Positions 30,908-41,725 of a stretch of DNA of 64,000 bases are shown in pieces. This DNA comes from Paracentrotus lividus (lineage: Eukaryota > Echinodermata > Echinoidea > Camarodonta > Echinidae). The stretch's first letter is position 1. Every line of letters begins with the position of its first letter. The translations under genes and the position numbers were made by a program. Under the pieces are notes generated by a model. That model was not told the DNA's origin. It did not search any database and worked only from the letters and a program-made list of their open reading frames with translations. The DNA lies in NCBI GenBank assembly GCA_940671915.1, contig CALNVZ010000794.1:32409-96408 (forward strand), written 5' to 3'.

Positions 30908-32052
30908 TATCTAGTGATGTGAATAATAACAATAACACTGATGTAGTGAATAGCAGAGATGGTGTTGGTGTGGATGCTATTTCTGAATTGAAGTGTAACA
31001 CAGAGGACACACAGGTATCACAATGGAATGTTAACCACGGTGATGATGAATGCGAGATTGCTCGAACAGAGAGTTGTGATGATGTGTTCATTGTTACTCA
31101 AAGTGACAGAGGAGATATGAGAGAAACAAACAAAGATCAGGTGACGTACAATGAAGCGTTACGTAAGATTGAATGTAACATGGATGACACGTGTACATTA
31201 CAGTGGAATGTGGAGCAGAGAGATGATGGAAATGGAACAGGTGCCAGTGAGGTTAGAATGGAGTCTCTTGGAGACAGTAATCATCGAGGCATAGCGAAAG
31301 GAGACGAAAGAGAACGAAAGAAAGACATTGTGTTGTTCAATGAGGGGTTCAATGTGCATGAGATTAAGGTTAGTCAACCCCCCTTGCATGAATATCGTAC
31401 TGATGTGCATGCGCGTGATGAAAGCGCTTTGCGGTTGTCAATTTCTGCAGTGTACTCAGTGGATAGCGCTAGCAGTGTTCCTCCAGGTGAGTCTGATGAT
31501 CTAGATAGTACCTTACAGTCCACTCCTATTGTGCTGTGTGCTCCACCTCCTGTTATTGACCTTACCCAGGAGTTCTCACGGGTAGTTGAGTCTGACATTC
31601 TTGGCCACTCTTCTGAAGAGTGTATTGTATCGAGCTTTGTTCAGAACTGTAATTGTTATATTTTGCCTGATATGTCTTCACCGGATTTAACTTTGCCTAT
31701 CGTGTCTTCACCTGATGTGACTTTGTCTATCGTGTCTTCACTTAATGTGATTTTACTTATCGCGTCTCTGTCTTGCGTAACCTCTACGTTCGATATTCCG
31801 ATAACTCTAGATTGCTGTCTTGATAGCAGTGTCGTAGTTGACCATGCAGCTAGTGGGTTAACTCAAGATCCGTCTTGTCATATTGTCAGTAGCGATAACG
31901 ACGTTCCCGTTGCGTCTTTGATCGGTCCGCAGCTCGACATTGCTAGTAATACCAATAGCGTTGACACTGGAGGAATCGTTCTGCCTCCATACATGCTAAA
32001 CGTAGGTGGCGATAGTAATTCCTTAAAGGTGGTCCTTCACGAGCACCGCTAA
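30868..32052 (+). CDS. LTR-element ORF2: acidic repeat protein, unknown
   Basis: The frame lies -1 to ORF1 and is open from 30868, overlapping ORF1's end. Its upstream part reads TESESEDGRVVSSDVNNNNN, so it is probably the continuation of ORF1 through a programmed or mutational frameshift. It has two copies of a segment with CN-x-[ED]DT and QWNV (near 30990-31035 and 31170-31215). It also has three tandem 10-residue units (SSPDLTLPIV, SSPDVTLSIV, SSLNVILLIA) at about 31675-31770. No polymerase, nuclease or zinc-knuckle motif is seen. Function unknown. Confidence 0.5.
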   Translation: MLITESESEDGRVVSSDVNNNNNTDVVNSRDGVGVDAISELKCNTEDTQVSQWNVNHGDDECEIARTESCDDVFIVTQSDRGDMRETNKDQVTYNEALRKIECNMDDTCTLQWNVEQRDDGNGTGASEVRMESLGDSNHRGIAKGDERERKKDIVLFNEGFNVHEIKVSQPPLHEYRTDVHARDESALRLSISAVYSVDSASSVPPGESDDLDSTLQSTPIVLCAPPPVIDLTQEFSRVVESDILGHSSEECIVSSFVQNCNCYILPDMSSPDLTLPIVSSPDVTLSIVSSLNVILLIASLSCVTSTFDIPITLDCCLDSSVVVDHAASGLTQDPSCHIVSSDNDVPVASLIGPQLDIASNTNSVDTGGIVLPPYMLNVGGDSNSLKVVLHEHR

Positions 32053-32420
32053 ACTAAAACGAGAGATTTGTGTGCTCGCAGCCATATTGTTCACGAAGCT
32101 TAGAGCATGACTTAATTTGCATACGGTTACACGCCAGCCAATCGCGATCGCGCTGTGAGAGCGATTCGCGATATACAACATAATGTGTGTGGATTGTGTG
32201 TATATCAGTGCATTCGTGTATACCTGGGCCGAATGCATTGCAGTGTTCGGTGTTCGGATCTCGAGATCTAATATATATTATGTGTATTACTAGTATCACC
32301 TTCTCGCTTGCACGCGAATCATTGCCGATAAGAAATTGGCTCATGACTTCGGCAATCGTTCGGGTGTTCTAGCTTTCAGTTTTTGGACCACTGCGTAAGA
32401 GTCGCACATCGTTGGTATGA

Positions 32421-33000
32421 ATGGGCAGCTTGCAATGTTCGTTACCGCGTACGTATTTTGAACTCCCTCTACACTATGGGGAACGTACATCTTTAACTGC
32501 GCAAGCTAGTCCACGGTCGCAACCAACTCCTTGCACGAAGATGAGGCCACACCTTGACCTGTTGACCTCGCTCGTCTGTGCCCCGCACGTCGAATGCTCT
32601 CCTGTGGTCACTGTTCCTGTTGGTGACCGTCAAGATCCCACTTCTGCCTCGGATGACAGCAACCCTCTTGGTCGTCCACCAGACAAGCCCCATACTACCT
32701 CAGGGCTTACCTCTGCTGATCTGTCCGCTCAGCTTTACAGACGTGGAGCGATGTCTGACCTACCTGTTGGGAGATCCTCTCCAGCATCCATCGACCCAGG
32801 TGCTGATGTCCATGGCCGAAGACCCTACCACTCCATACGTCTAGAGCGTCATAGCCTTTGGACTGGTTCTACGACATCATCGACGACGGCTTACCAATCG
32901 AGCATGCCCAACTACGGCGTCGTACCATCCGATTTGCCCCTTCGGAAAACTACCTGGCTACGCTCCCTTGAAGCTTTGTTTGGACTTGTTGTTCTGCCAT
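32421..33000 (+). pseudogene. Broken coding relic inside the LTR element
   Basis: Coding-like pieces lie in different frames: LSFTDVERCLTYLLGDPLQ (about 32731-32787), followed by DPTTPYV and a stop, then in another frame DWFYDIIDDGLPIEHAQLRR and TIRFAPSENYLATLP (about 32860-32970). They suggest a decayed protein of unknown family. The longest single open frame (32421-33149) mixes these and is unlikely to be the true product. Confidence 0.3.
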
Positions 33001-33149
33001 CGAACCCATTTCCCCCATTAAGACCCTTGATGGACACGGTCCCTTCCCCCTATGGTAGGAATACCCCTTGTCTGGTAGCTTTCTGCCTGCTGGCTCCCTT
33101 ATCCCATGGACCCATAATGCCCCCAGTAGCATGCTGTTCTGTGTGCTAA

Positions 33150-34045
33150 TTAACAGCTCCAATATACCTTATGGTACAGAGACTTTTGGACATTATTACT
33201 GTATGCATGATTTGTTGTTTTACAGTCTAGTCTCCTTTATCTGAGAGACTCAGTTACAATAGTCTGATTTTTATATTTGTTCATGTAATGTGATTATGTG
33301 AATTACTGTAGCCATATTTTGGTAATGTAATCATTTTTATTTTTTTGTTTGTATTTTGAACGTGCTATTATATGTGCCTGTCCTTGATCATACAAGTTGC
33401 TCTTGAAATGTTTTTTTTTTTTCATCAGTTAACTATGTTTATTTAATTTTATGTAATGACAGGACAAAGTGAACAATTGCATTCAGGTTCTTTTTGTAGG
33501 TTTTTTAGGGTTTGGAATAATATCTATGTGGTTTAGCTACATGTATTATGGTATTATGTCTAAATAGTAAGCTATTGATTTGGGATTTTAAAGATATAGA
33601 CAGGTTTTTTTTTTAGGTACCCTATCTTTAGGCATCTTGGTAAAGGATTGTTATTATATTTTATGTTTAATCTGATTACTAGTAATTCAAAGTTAAACAG
33701 GTACACAATTCGATGCTATTCACATATTTTGTGTACAAATAATGCTGGTTTGCAGTTTAATCATATTGTAAGGTGTCACGGTTTTGCTAGGTTTTCACTA
33801 AAACTTGTACCACAAATGGTTTTGTAAGTCATCTATTAAGTTTAAATATTCTAGTGGGTGTGATATAATGTCCTATCTTTCTATTTGTTATGGATCATAC
33901 AATTGTGTTTTAATTTTTGCAACCGTACTGTGTCCGGTTGTTCTTTATATTTCACTGTTACAGGTTTGACGAGGAGTATTAGAGGGGTGATTATGATAGT
34001 TTTAATGATATTAGGTGAAATTACAATTCGATTACATTCTGTATA
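33150..34045. other. Non-coding interior of the LTR element
   Basis: AT-rich, with T-runs near 33410 and 33607; no ORF of interest. Confidence 0.45.
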
Positions 34046-34849
34046 TGAAGAGTTTGATACCAAAAGGCGCTAAATCCACTTTTAGTGTTTTAGAGTAAAT
34101 CAAGGTTTTTTAATTAACCATTTTATCTTATCCATTGTAAGTTTATTTTGATATATATGATAAAGCTATCGTATTCGAATAATTAAATCACGTTTTTAAA
34201 AATCTAGCTATCAATTTCAATTTTTAATAAATTGTTATAATTTCAATTCCCATGGATTTAGCGCCTTTTGGAATAAAACCTCCGTCAGATGCCAATTTTT
34301 GTAGATTTAAAGCCTATAAATCAATGAAATTCAAAACGAAACACATGAATATTGCTACCAGAGTATAGATACAACTTTTCTGATGTTTAAATTTTGAAAA
34401 TATTTTTTTTTTTTTTTTTTTTTTTAATATCTTATCTTTTTCAAGACCGGGATTTTCGATGTTTTATTCCAAAAGGAGCTAAATCCAAAAATATTCATAA
34501 AATTATGAAAACTATTCTAATAATCTAAACATTTTGCACGGATGATGGAGGCTGGTAGCCACAACATGTGCTAAAAGATCTAATTGTATTTTGTTAGGTA
34601 AAGTGGTTAAATAAACAAATCCTAAATGACCATAGTGGATTTAGCGCCTTTTGGAATAAAACCGTTTTGGATTTAGCTCCTTTTGGAATAAAACTCATAT
34701 TTGTGACCAATTTTTTTTCAAACTTCCAAAAAATATTTTTTTATCTAATATACTGCATTTGATTCCCATGCCTAAGATGCACTTAATTAACCTATAAAAT
34801 CCATTTTGGTCAAAAGTGGATTTAGCGCCTTTTGGAATCAAGCTCTTCA
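34046..34849. mobile_element. GAAGAG...CCAAAAGGCGCTAAATCC MITE, full copy (804 bp)
   Basis: The ends TGAAGAG and CTCTTCA are flanked by TA (34044-34045 and 34850-34851) and continue inward as an inverted pair carrying CCAAAAGGCGCTAAATCCAC. The same TCCAAAAGGCGCTAAATCC word recurs at least four more times inside in both orientations. It sits inside the LTR element, so it inserted later. An inverted, truncated copy is at 48452-49034. Confidence 0.85.
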
Positions 34850-35080
34850 TATGTTCATTTCATATGTTTGGAAGTGTTAGTTGAATTTATAGTTTCAACG
34901 TTCAGTTTAGTTGGTTAGTTTGTTTTATGAAGTTTGTAGACGTTTGTCAGCAAATGATTTATGCAATTGCCGTAATAGTTCACCTGTTGTAGAGAATTGA
35001 TATGTGATCTGCTTATTACTGAATGTATAGGCTACAGTTTATTATGAGTTCAGATAGTGTTTGTTTATATTCCAAAAATT

Positions 35081-35099
35081 GAAGGAAAGAGGAAAAAGT
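35081..35099 (+). promoter_or_regulatory. Polypurine tract of the LTR element
   Basis: GAAGGAAAGAGGAAAAAG lies five bases before the 3' LTR, the usual place of the plus-strand primer. Confidence 0.75.
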
Positions 35100-35104
35100 A
35101 GTCA

Positions 35105-35263
35105 CGCCAGTATATTCATTGGGTTATGTTAAATGTGAAAGTGCGCCATCTGTGGTCGCCCTCTTAGCCCCATCGCTCGGGTAATAAAACAACGTCACCT
35201 CAAAGTAGCTTAGTGTATTTCTTTATTTATTTCACAATTAGTGTAATTGTTCAACTAATGGCG
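35105..35263 (+). repeat. 3' long terminal repeat (159 bp)
   Basis: Matches 29757-29915 over its full length with three substitutions (A/G in CAATATATT, G/A in GTTGAATG, A/G in GCTCGAG). Confidence 0.88.
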
Positions 35264-35570
35264 AAAAGCAAACTCATAGACAATATAATGGATTTTGTTA
35301 GAAGTCTGTTGCGTTTATAACAACATAGATATGGAGGCTGGAAAAATGGCTTTCAGATGGCCCGAAATTGACAAAATGGCGGATGGACGGTCATGGATGA
35401 GTGATTTTGGAAAATGAAATGTCAGGGGATCAATAGTGGATCATAGACAATTAATGTGTGTATGAAGTTTGAACGACTTTGGTTGAGCGATAGGACCTGG
35501 GGAGGGATAACAAGGTTCACGTGTTAAATGAATGGGTTTTTGTGGAAGAAGAAGAAGACGGAAAAGGACT
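35264..35570. repeat. ~1.32-kb tandem unit, copy 1, right part
   Basis: Continues the unit broken at 29756: GTTAGAAGTCTGT, ATAGATATGGAGGCTGGAA, GAGTGATTTTGGAAA, AAGGTTCACGTGTTAAATGA and an A/G-rich GAAGAAGAAGACGG end. Confidence 0.8.
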
Positions 35571-36894
35571 AGAACTGCAATCGTTGACATGAACGATGTG
35601 CGTGCATTGACGCCTTCACTAAAGGATTTCAATGATTATTAAAACGTAAGCATATATTGTGAAATAATTATATTGGGAAACGGAATGAAACTTTACATAA
35701 TATACAAGATCTGTGTGTAAAACGAATACGCTTTGTGTACTACAGTGCAATTTTGAAAACTTCGCTTTCCATATTATCCGGCGTGCACATGGCTCTGACA
35801 AATTTGCAATTATTAGGCAAGCGGGTATAATGGCTCCATCAAAAATGTGATTTACTCGAAATTTTCTGTGACAACCTTTATTATATTTGATATCAATGGA
35901 AAGGCAATTTCAATGCGGTCATTGTGATGTCCATTTCAGAAGCAATTATTGAACGACAATGACGTAATGCCTTGTTACGTAATGCATTGAAAATTCGCTA
36001 TTTTTTGTCCATAACTTTTTGATGACGTCATCAAATTTTACAAAAATTGACAGATAGTTGTGAAATCTTTTGATACATCTGCCTGCCAAGTTTTAAGCCC
36101 CTAGATTGAATATTCGCAATGTTAGGGGAAGTTAAACACGATTTCCTGGTATCGATAATTTTTTACATTCTACCACATTTTAAAGCAATTTGGTCAATGA
36201 ATCGATGTATTTTTCTTTACATTGCTGGAAAGGACATAGTCTGAAGTACCTAAATCCAAAAAAGGGTACGGTTTTAACAAGGCACAACGCAGATGCAGCC
36301 TCTTGGATTTTAGCCAAATTTTAAAACTTTAGAGGGCGCTATTTGCATTTTGCCTATTTACTGGAGCGTGAAACATGTGGAGTGTGTGGACATTAATTAG
36401 AATAATATGCCTTGAAAATTTGAAGCAAAATGGAATTGATTTTAAAAAGTTATATCCATTTTTGTGTGTTTTTAGTCACAATTTTTTTTTCATAACGGAG
36501 TTGATTTTTTAAATTAATTTAAAATATGAAGATATTTTTTAAATGAATAGTTATTGGATACATAGGAAAGGCAAACCCATAGACTATTTAGTGCATTTTG
36601 TTAGAAGTCTGTAGCATCTATAATGACATAGATATGGAGGCTGGAAGAATGGCTTTCATATGGCTCAAAATGGACAATATGGCGGACAGACGGTCACGGA
36701 TGAGTGATTTTGGAAATTGAAATGTCAGGGGATCAATAATGGATCATGGATGACATGTGTACGAAGTTTGAACGAATTTGGACGAGTAATTGGACCTGGA
36801 GAGTGATTTACAAGGTTCACGTGTTAAATGATTTTTTTTTTTTGTGGAAGAAAAAGAAGAAGAAGACGACGGAATAGGAATTTTGAACGATAAC
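35571..36894. repeat. ~1.32-kb tandem unit, copy 2 (uninterrupted)
   Basis: Runs from AGAACTGCAATCGTTGACAT to GAAGAAGACGACGGAATAGG in the same order as copy 1 without the LTR element. No coding frame is kept between the copies, so it is a non-coding repeat. Confidence 0.8.
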
Positions 36895-37426
36895 ATAGCA
36901 TTGTCGCTAGAGCGTCAATGCAAAAAGAAAGAAGATTCTGACAATAGCAATTAAGAGGTGGTATGTTTATAACATAACACCTAATTATGATTGTCATTTA
37001 GCTGTGATTGGTATCATAGCTAAATATATAGATCATATTATAGACAGATTTATTCTGGCAATTTATATAAGGAAACGCAGTTGTTTGAATTGTTTGTATT
37101 GGACGTCAACTATGCCTACATCAAACAAGTCGTCCGGATTTTTTATTGTAAATTAGTAAACATTAATGCCTATCCGTCTAATTTAAAACACACAAATTAG
37201 TATTTTGATAAAGAGTGCGTCGTTTTTTTACTGTTTGCTTTTTACAACCATCTGATATGCAAATAAGATAAATATTTTCAATTTTGCTATGAACTTTGGT
37301 GATCTTTGATAGGGGTGGAAAGTTATAGGTGCCAAAATCTATTTAGATTTACATGTACATGCCCATGTGCTGTGTATATCGAGTTTGGGATCAAATTAAA
37401 GCAATTGTTTATAAGGAACGTATACA
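36895..37426. other. No gene seen
   Basis: Starts with GAGCGTCAATGC (36923), the complement of GCATTGACGC near the start of the tandem unit; otherwise nothing recognised. Confidence 0.35.
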
Positions 37427-37660
37427 GTGCGTCCAAAAATGAACTGTACACTTTTGAAATGGCTATCAAATAATATACAGATATTGACTGATGGGGTGTG
37501 TAATAAATTACATTCTTTGGACCGTCGGATTTTTTTTTTTCCCGAGGGGTTTATATTCCGAAGGCGAAGCGCTAGGAAATATCTTTTTATGCGGTCACTC
37601 CAAAGAATATGTTTTGTTACACACCCATTACCAGTCAATATCTCTTATATTAGATTAGCC
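37427..37660. mobile_element. Small hairpin element with TACAGTGCGTCC end
   Basis: AGATATTGACTG, GGGTGTGTAA and ATTCTTTGGA at 37479-37523 recur in complement at 37601-37648, making a hairpin around a short centre. TACAGTGCGTCC at 37427 resembles a transposon end. The right terminus is not clear. Confidence 0.5.
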
Positions 37661-37665
37661 CCCTA

Positions 37666-38704
37666 AATTAGGCCCCCCCCCCCAAACAAAAAAATTTAAA
37701 AAATTTGGGGGCCGATTGTTGTTTGTTTGTTTTAGTTTTTTTAAGAAATTTTTAAGCCTGATTTCTAAAAAAAAAAAAAAAAATAAAAAAAAAAATCGGC
37801 ACCCAAAATTTTTGGGCACCCCCCATTTTTTTTTCTTTTTTTTTCATGTGAAATAATGAAAGTAAAAAAAAAATAAATAAAAATAAAATGGCCCCCCCCC
37901 CCAAAAAAAAAAAAAAAAGAAGAAGAAAATTCACGTCTTGCTACTTTAGTCACACATGTTATATCCATGTGATTGGCAACATCCCTCAAGAGGGCGCCAT
38001 ACACTTAAAAATGTATTCCTCAGAGGGGGCACACGAGTAAATAGACGCCCATAGGCTCACGTGTTAAATTAACGTTCTTCAAAAACAGACATTCCAAAAT
38101 TCTGTCGATGGAAATCGTTTTAATTATCACAGCAAAGTCAACATTTAAAGGACTCTTAGTTAAGGAACTTATAGAAAATTTTGTCAGCTCAAACAAAAAT
38201 CAAGAATCCTTGAGCGAGACTATGACAAAAGAGACGACTTTTGTAGGCGTGATTTAGTACATGTACAAAATTACAAAAAAGATTCCTAAAAAATACGCCA
38301 AAGTGTCTAATCTTCAACTAAATGGTAAATTATGAAAGAGTAGGACTTATAACACATATTTATTGATTAAACAGCAACATAAAACCATTAAATGATTTTA
38401 TATGACCATTTTCTATCAATAAAAATGACCTCATCTTTTTACTCGTGTGTACCCGAGACCGGCCGGTCAGTATTGTCATCGAAGGTGACCGGCCAGGAAA
38501 ATATGAAGATTTAGATCATATCACGTGACGCGCTATAGACCAATCACGCTTGGCTATCTGTCTTGGATATCTAATATAAAAATATATGATTCTCGGGGAA
38601 AAGGTTTATATGTATATAAAGCTTACATCCTCAAATATCATTATGACACAAAACATTCCGAAAATAACGCATTCTTCAGTGAGCAATGCCACTTTTGTGA
38701 AGGA

Positions 38705-38748
<44 letters not shown>

Positions 38749-38919
38749 AGCCTGCGCAGGAATTCGCCATTCATTCACCTGTGTATGGTACGCCAGAAGG
38801 GAATCAAAGAATAATGGAATGACTCAGCTAACAGAGTAAAAGATATACCGAAAGTCAGAAATAACAAATCAAAATTATACACATTTTTTTTTTTTTACCG
38901 TTTTGTTTTCATATCATTT
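37666..38919. other. Low-complexity and unrecognised DNA
   Basis: C-runs and A/T-runs at 37672-37920 form a rough inverted pair (GGCCCCCCCC, AAAAAA). A run of about 42 A lies at 38705-38747. No gene seen. Confidence 0.45.
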
Positions 38920-39286
38920 TAATAATAATAATAATAATAATACCGGTTTCTTATAAAGCGCTTTACCTGTTAAGACCAAAGCGCTTACAGTATATTATTA
39001 CCCCGGTCATTGGATTCATTTTCGATCCCGCACTTTACAGTGCACAATCTCCACTCCCTGGGGAGCATTCCAGCCGGTCGCCTGTTAGGCGCACACATGC
39101 TAAAGCGAACCACATAGCATTCGCAATCCTACCGGGTACCGATTTTTATCACCTCGGGTGGGGTCAAGCATGTAGATAAAATGCCTTGCTCAAGAAACAT
39201 AAGTGTCGGTGCGGGAATCCAACCCACGGTCTTTGCATTGACAGTCCAGTGGTGAGACCACTAGACCACGACACTTCCACTTCCAT
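38920..39286 (-). mobile_element. tRNA-derived SINE
   Basis: On the minus strand a tRNA-like head (39277 to 39202) has an A-box-like GTGGTCTAGTGGTCTCACC and a B-box-like GTGGGTTGGATTCCCGC, close to tRNA-Asp/Glu types. A body of about 260 bp follows, including an AAGCGCTT inverted pair near 38957-38985, and the tail is (TTATTA)n. Length, order and tail are those of a SINE. Confidence 0.8.
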
Positions 39287-39356
39287 TTTCATATCAATTC
39301 ACTTTTTTATAAAGATATAAAGCAAATTTTAGAAGAAAGATGAACTTTGATATCTA

Positions 39357-41099
39357 AACACAACACAAAAAGAAAGTTCCCCCTATTTCAGATATCAATA
39401 ATTTTTGAACCAGGAGGAATTTAAAAAATCTAATTATATGTCCATGTACGGAATGCAGCAAAAATTTCTCAAACTTCCATTTTTACTTCTTTGCCATGGT
39501 ATAATTGATCAAATATTAGGGAATTCCTGTTGTGGAAGTGTATGTAACCAATATCCATTCTTTCACGGTTGAATGAACCCATCAAACAACCAAAAAATAG
39601 GCCATTTTAGAATTACGAAAATGCATTGTATTAATGTTATGCACTAGAAAGCATCTCAATAACATTTTTTGGGTTGTATTTATATTCTTTGGGCACGTTT
39701 CAATGATCCTATGGCATTTATTTACAAATTCATGCTTCAGTGAGCACGTGAGACTGGAAAATCCCTTTTCTCACGTATGGACTAAAATTCAAATTCTTAC
39801 TTTGATTGAATATAACAATTCTTTTTGGGGAGTATTTTTGATTTTATTTTCATAAAAATCCCGATGTTTCACGCCTCAGTGGGCACAAGATACAAGAAAA
39901 TCGTGCAAATGAGAAAAAAGTTTGGGGCTTCGTCATGGTTCAGTGACTTTTCGAATACGTAATTTGAATCAAGATCATGTTAGATAGAGATCAGTTGAAG
40001 CTGTGTGCCAAGTTTCGTGACATACCTCACAGTAGAATTAACAATAATCATCAATGAAATTAGCCGAATTTCACATTTGTCAGGTATTGATTTTCTCCTC
40101 CATTGACTTTATGTACAGAGGTCAGTTTAACAAAAGTTTAACAAAAGTGAAATTTGGCATATTTTAAATTGTAAGTTTTTGTCCATTTGACTGTGAATTA
40201 TTTTATGAAACTTTGCACATTGCTTCGACTGGTCTCTAACTAACATGATCTTTATTCAAATTCCGTATTCGAAAAGTCGCTGAACCATGACGAAGCCCCA
40301 AACTTTCTTCTCATTTTCATGATTTTTCTCGTATCTTGTGCCCACTGAGGCGTGAAACGTCGGAATTTTTATGAAAACAAAATCAAAGGTACTCCCCGAA
40401 AAGAATTGTTATATTCAATCAAAGTAAGAATTTGAATTTTAGTCCGTACGTGAGAATAGGGCTTTTTCAGACTCACGTGCTCACTGAAGCATGAATTTAT
40501 AAATAAATGCCATATGATCAATGACACATGCCCAAAGAATATAAATGCAAGCCAAAAAATGTTATTGAGATGCTTTCTAGTGCATACAATTACTACAATG
40601 ACTCTTTGTAATTCTAAAATGGCCTATTTTTTGGTTGTTCGATGGGTTAATTCAACCGTGAAAGAATGGATATTGGTTGCATACACTTCCACAACACGAA
40701 TTCCCTCATATTTGATCTATTATACAATGGCAAAGAAGTAAAAATGGCAGTTTTGGCAATTTTTACTCCATGCTCACTCAACCGTGAAATTTGACGCAAA
40801 TTTCTTTTCTGTATATTGGGAAGCACGTTTTGCATACATTCTGATGTGTAAAATGTTTAAAATATGAAAATGGGTATGTTATCATTGAATCAAAGTTGCA
40901 ATTTTAGGCTTGCGAACTTCAAAAAATGACATTTTTGCATTCAACCATTGCTCACTGAAGCATGACTTGATGATTTTTCCTAAAATTCGCTTCCATTGTG
41001 GCTAATTAAATTCCCTACATGGACATATAATTAGATTTTTTTAAATTCTTCCTGGTTCGAAAATTATTGATATCTGAAACTTTCTTTTTGTGTTGTGTT
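39357..41099. mobile_element. Fold-back palindromic element, copy 2 (1,743 bp)
   Basis: Same termini as 24341-26332, again flanked by TA (39355-39356 and 41100-41101), with arms of about 850 bp around a centre near 40120. The arms carry TTCAGTGAGCACGTGAGACTGG-type repeats (that word split here is at 39727 and, in complement, near 40480). Confidence 0.88.
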
Positions 41100-41109
41100 T
41101 AGTTTGCTA

Positions 41110-41400
41110 GGTTCACACTGCCGATCTGATCAACTCGATCTAACCCGATCAGGTCAAAACATCAATTTTCCCCGATCATTCTCGACCAAGTGCTTGATCG
41201 GGTATCTACACGAGCCCTACCGATCCCCTGTTCGATCGTTTACGATCCATGCACGATGATGTCCGATCTCTCCTCGATAACCACCTCGATTAGTAACTCG
41301 ATTACTTCGATTTGATTCGATGTATACACGATCATTACACGATCAATACTCGACCGCTTCTCGATAAACTAGACGTCTACACGATTTTGATCCGAGTAGA
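41110..41400. repeat. CGAT/TCGA-dense segment, probable MITE arm
   Basis: Starts GGTTCACACTGCCGATCTG and holds well over twenty CGAT or ATCG tetramers in under 300 bp, far above the AT-rich background. The start resembles the GTCACACTGTCCCGATG ends at 4654, so it may be one end of a related element whose other end is missing. Confidence 0.5.
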
Positions 41401-41725
41401 TTGACAGCTAGGACAAGCTTCGTATTCTTGTTCCGTTTTCTGCAGATGTAGGGAAAGATCTGTGCGTAGGGATGGAATTAAAGGAGTTGCACTTTTGGGC
41501 GAAGTGGTAGAAGTTGTCCTTTAATAAGGAAGAAGTCACAAATTGAATTTTAATGAATATCTTTGTATATGATGATTGACAAAGACAATTTTCTGAAGAA
41601 GTTAATTAAAAAAATTGTTCATAATTTTAATTATTGAGGGTCGCATGAACAAGAATATTTTCAATTTCGTTAACGATTTGCCGCATTGTAGTTGCATCCA
41701 ATAACCACCAGGTAATACTATACTA

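Larger units (their letters stand above)
29757..35263 (+). mobile_element. Non-autonomous LTR retrotransposon (5,507 bp)
   Basis: Two 159-bp direct repeats bound the element, each starting CGCCA and ending TGGCG. They differ at three positions, which suggests a fairly recent insertion. A primer-binding-like TGGTGAC follows the left LTR and a purine tract precedes the right one. The interior holds a retropepsin-like ORF and a second ORF. I find no reverse transcriptase, RNase H or integrase motif in any frame, so it must have depended on another element. It interrupts a tandem repeat unit, whose two halves continue on either side. A target duplication of a few A residues is likely but ambiguous. 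Confidence 0.88.

Noticed and set aside
32421-33149. 242-codon ORF as an envelope-like gene of the LTR element
   Set aside because: No signal peptide, membrane span or Cys pattern; better coding-like pieces lie in the other frames, so it is a decayed region.
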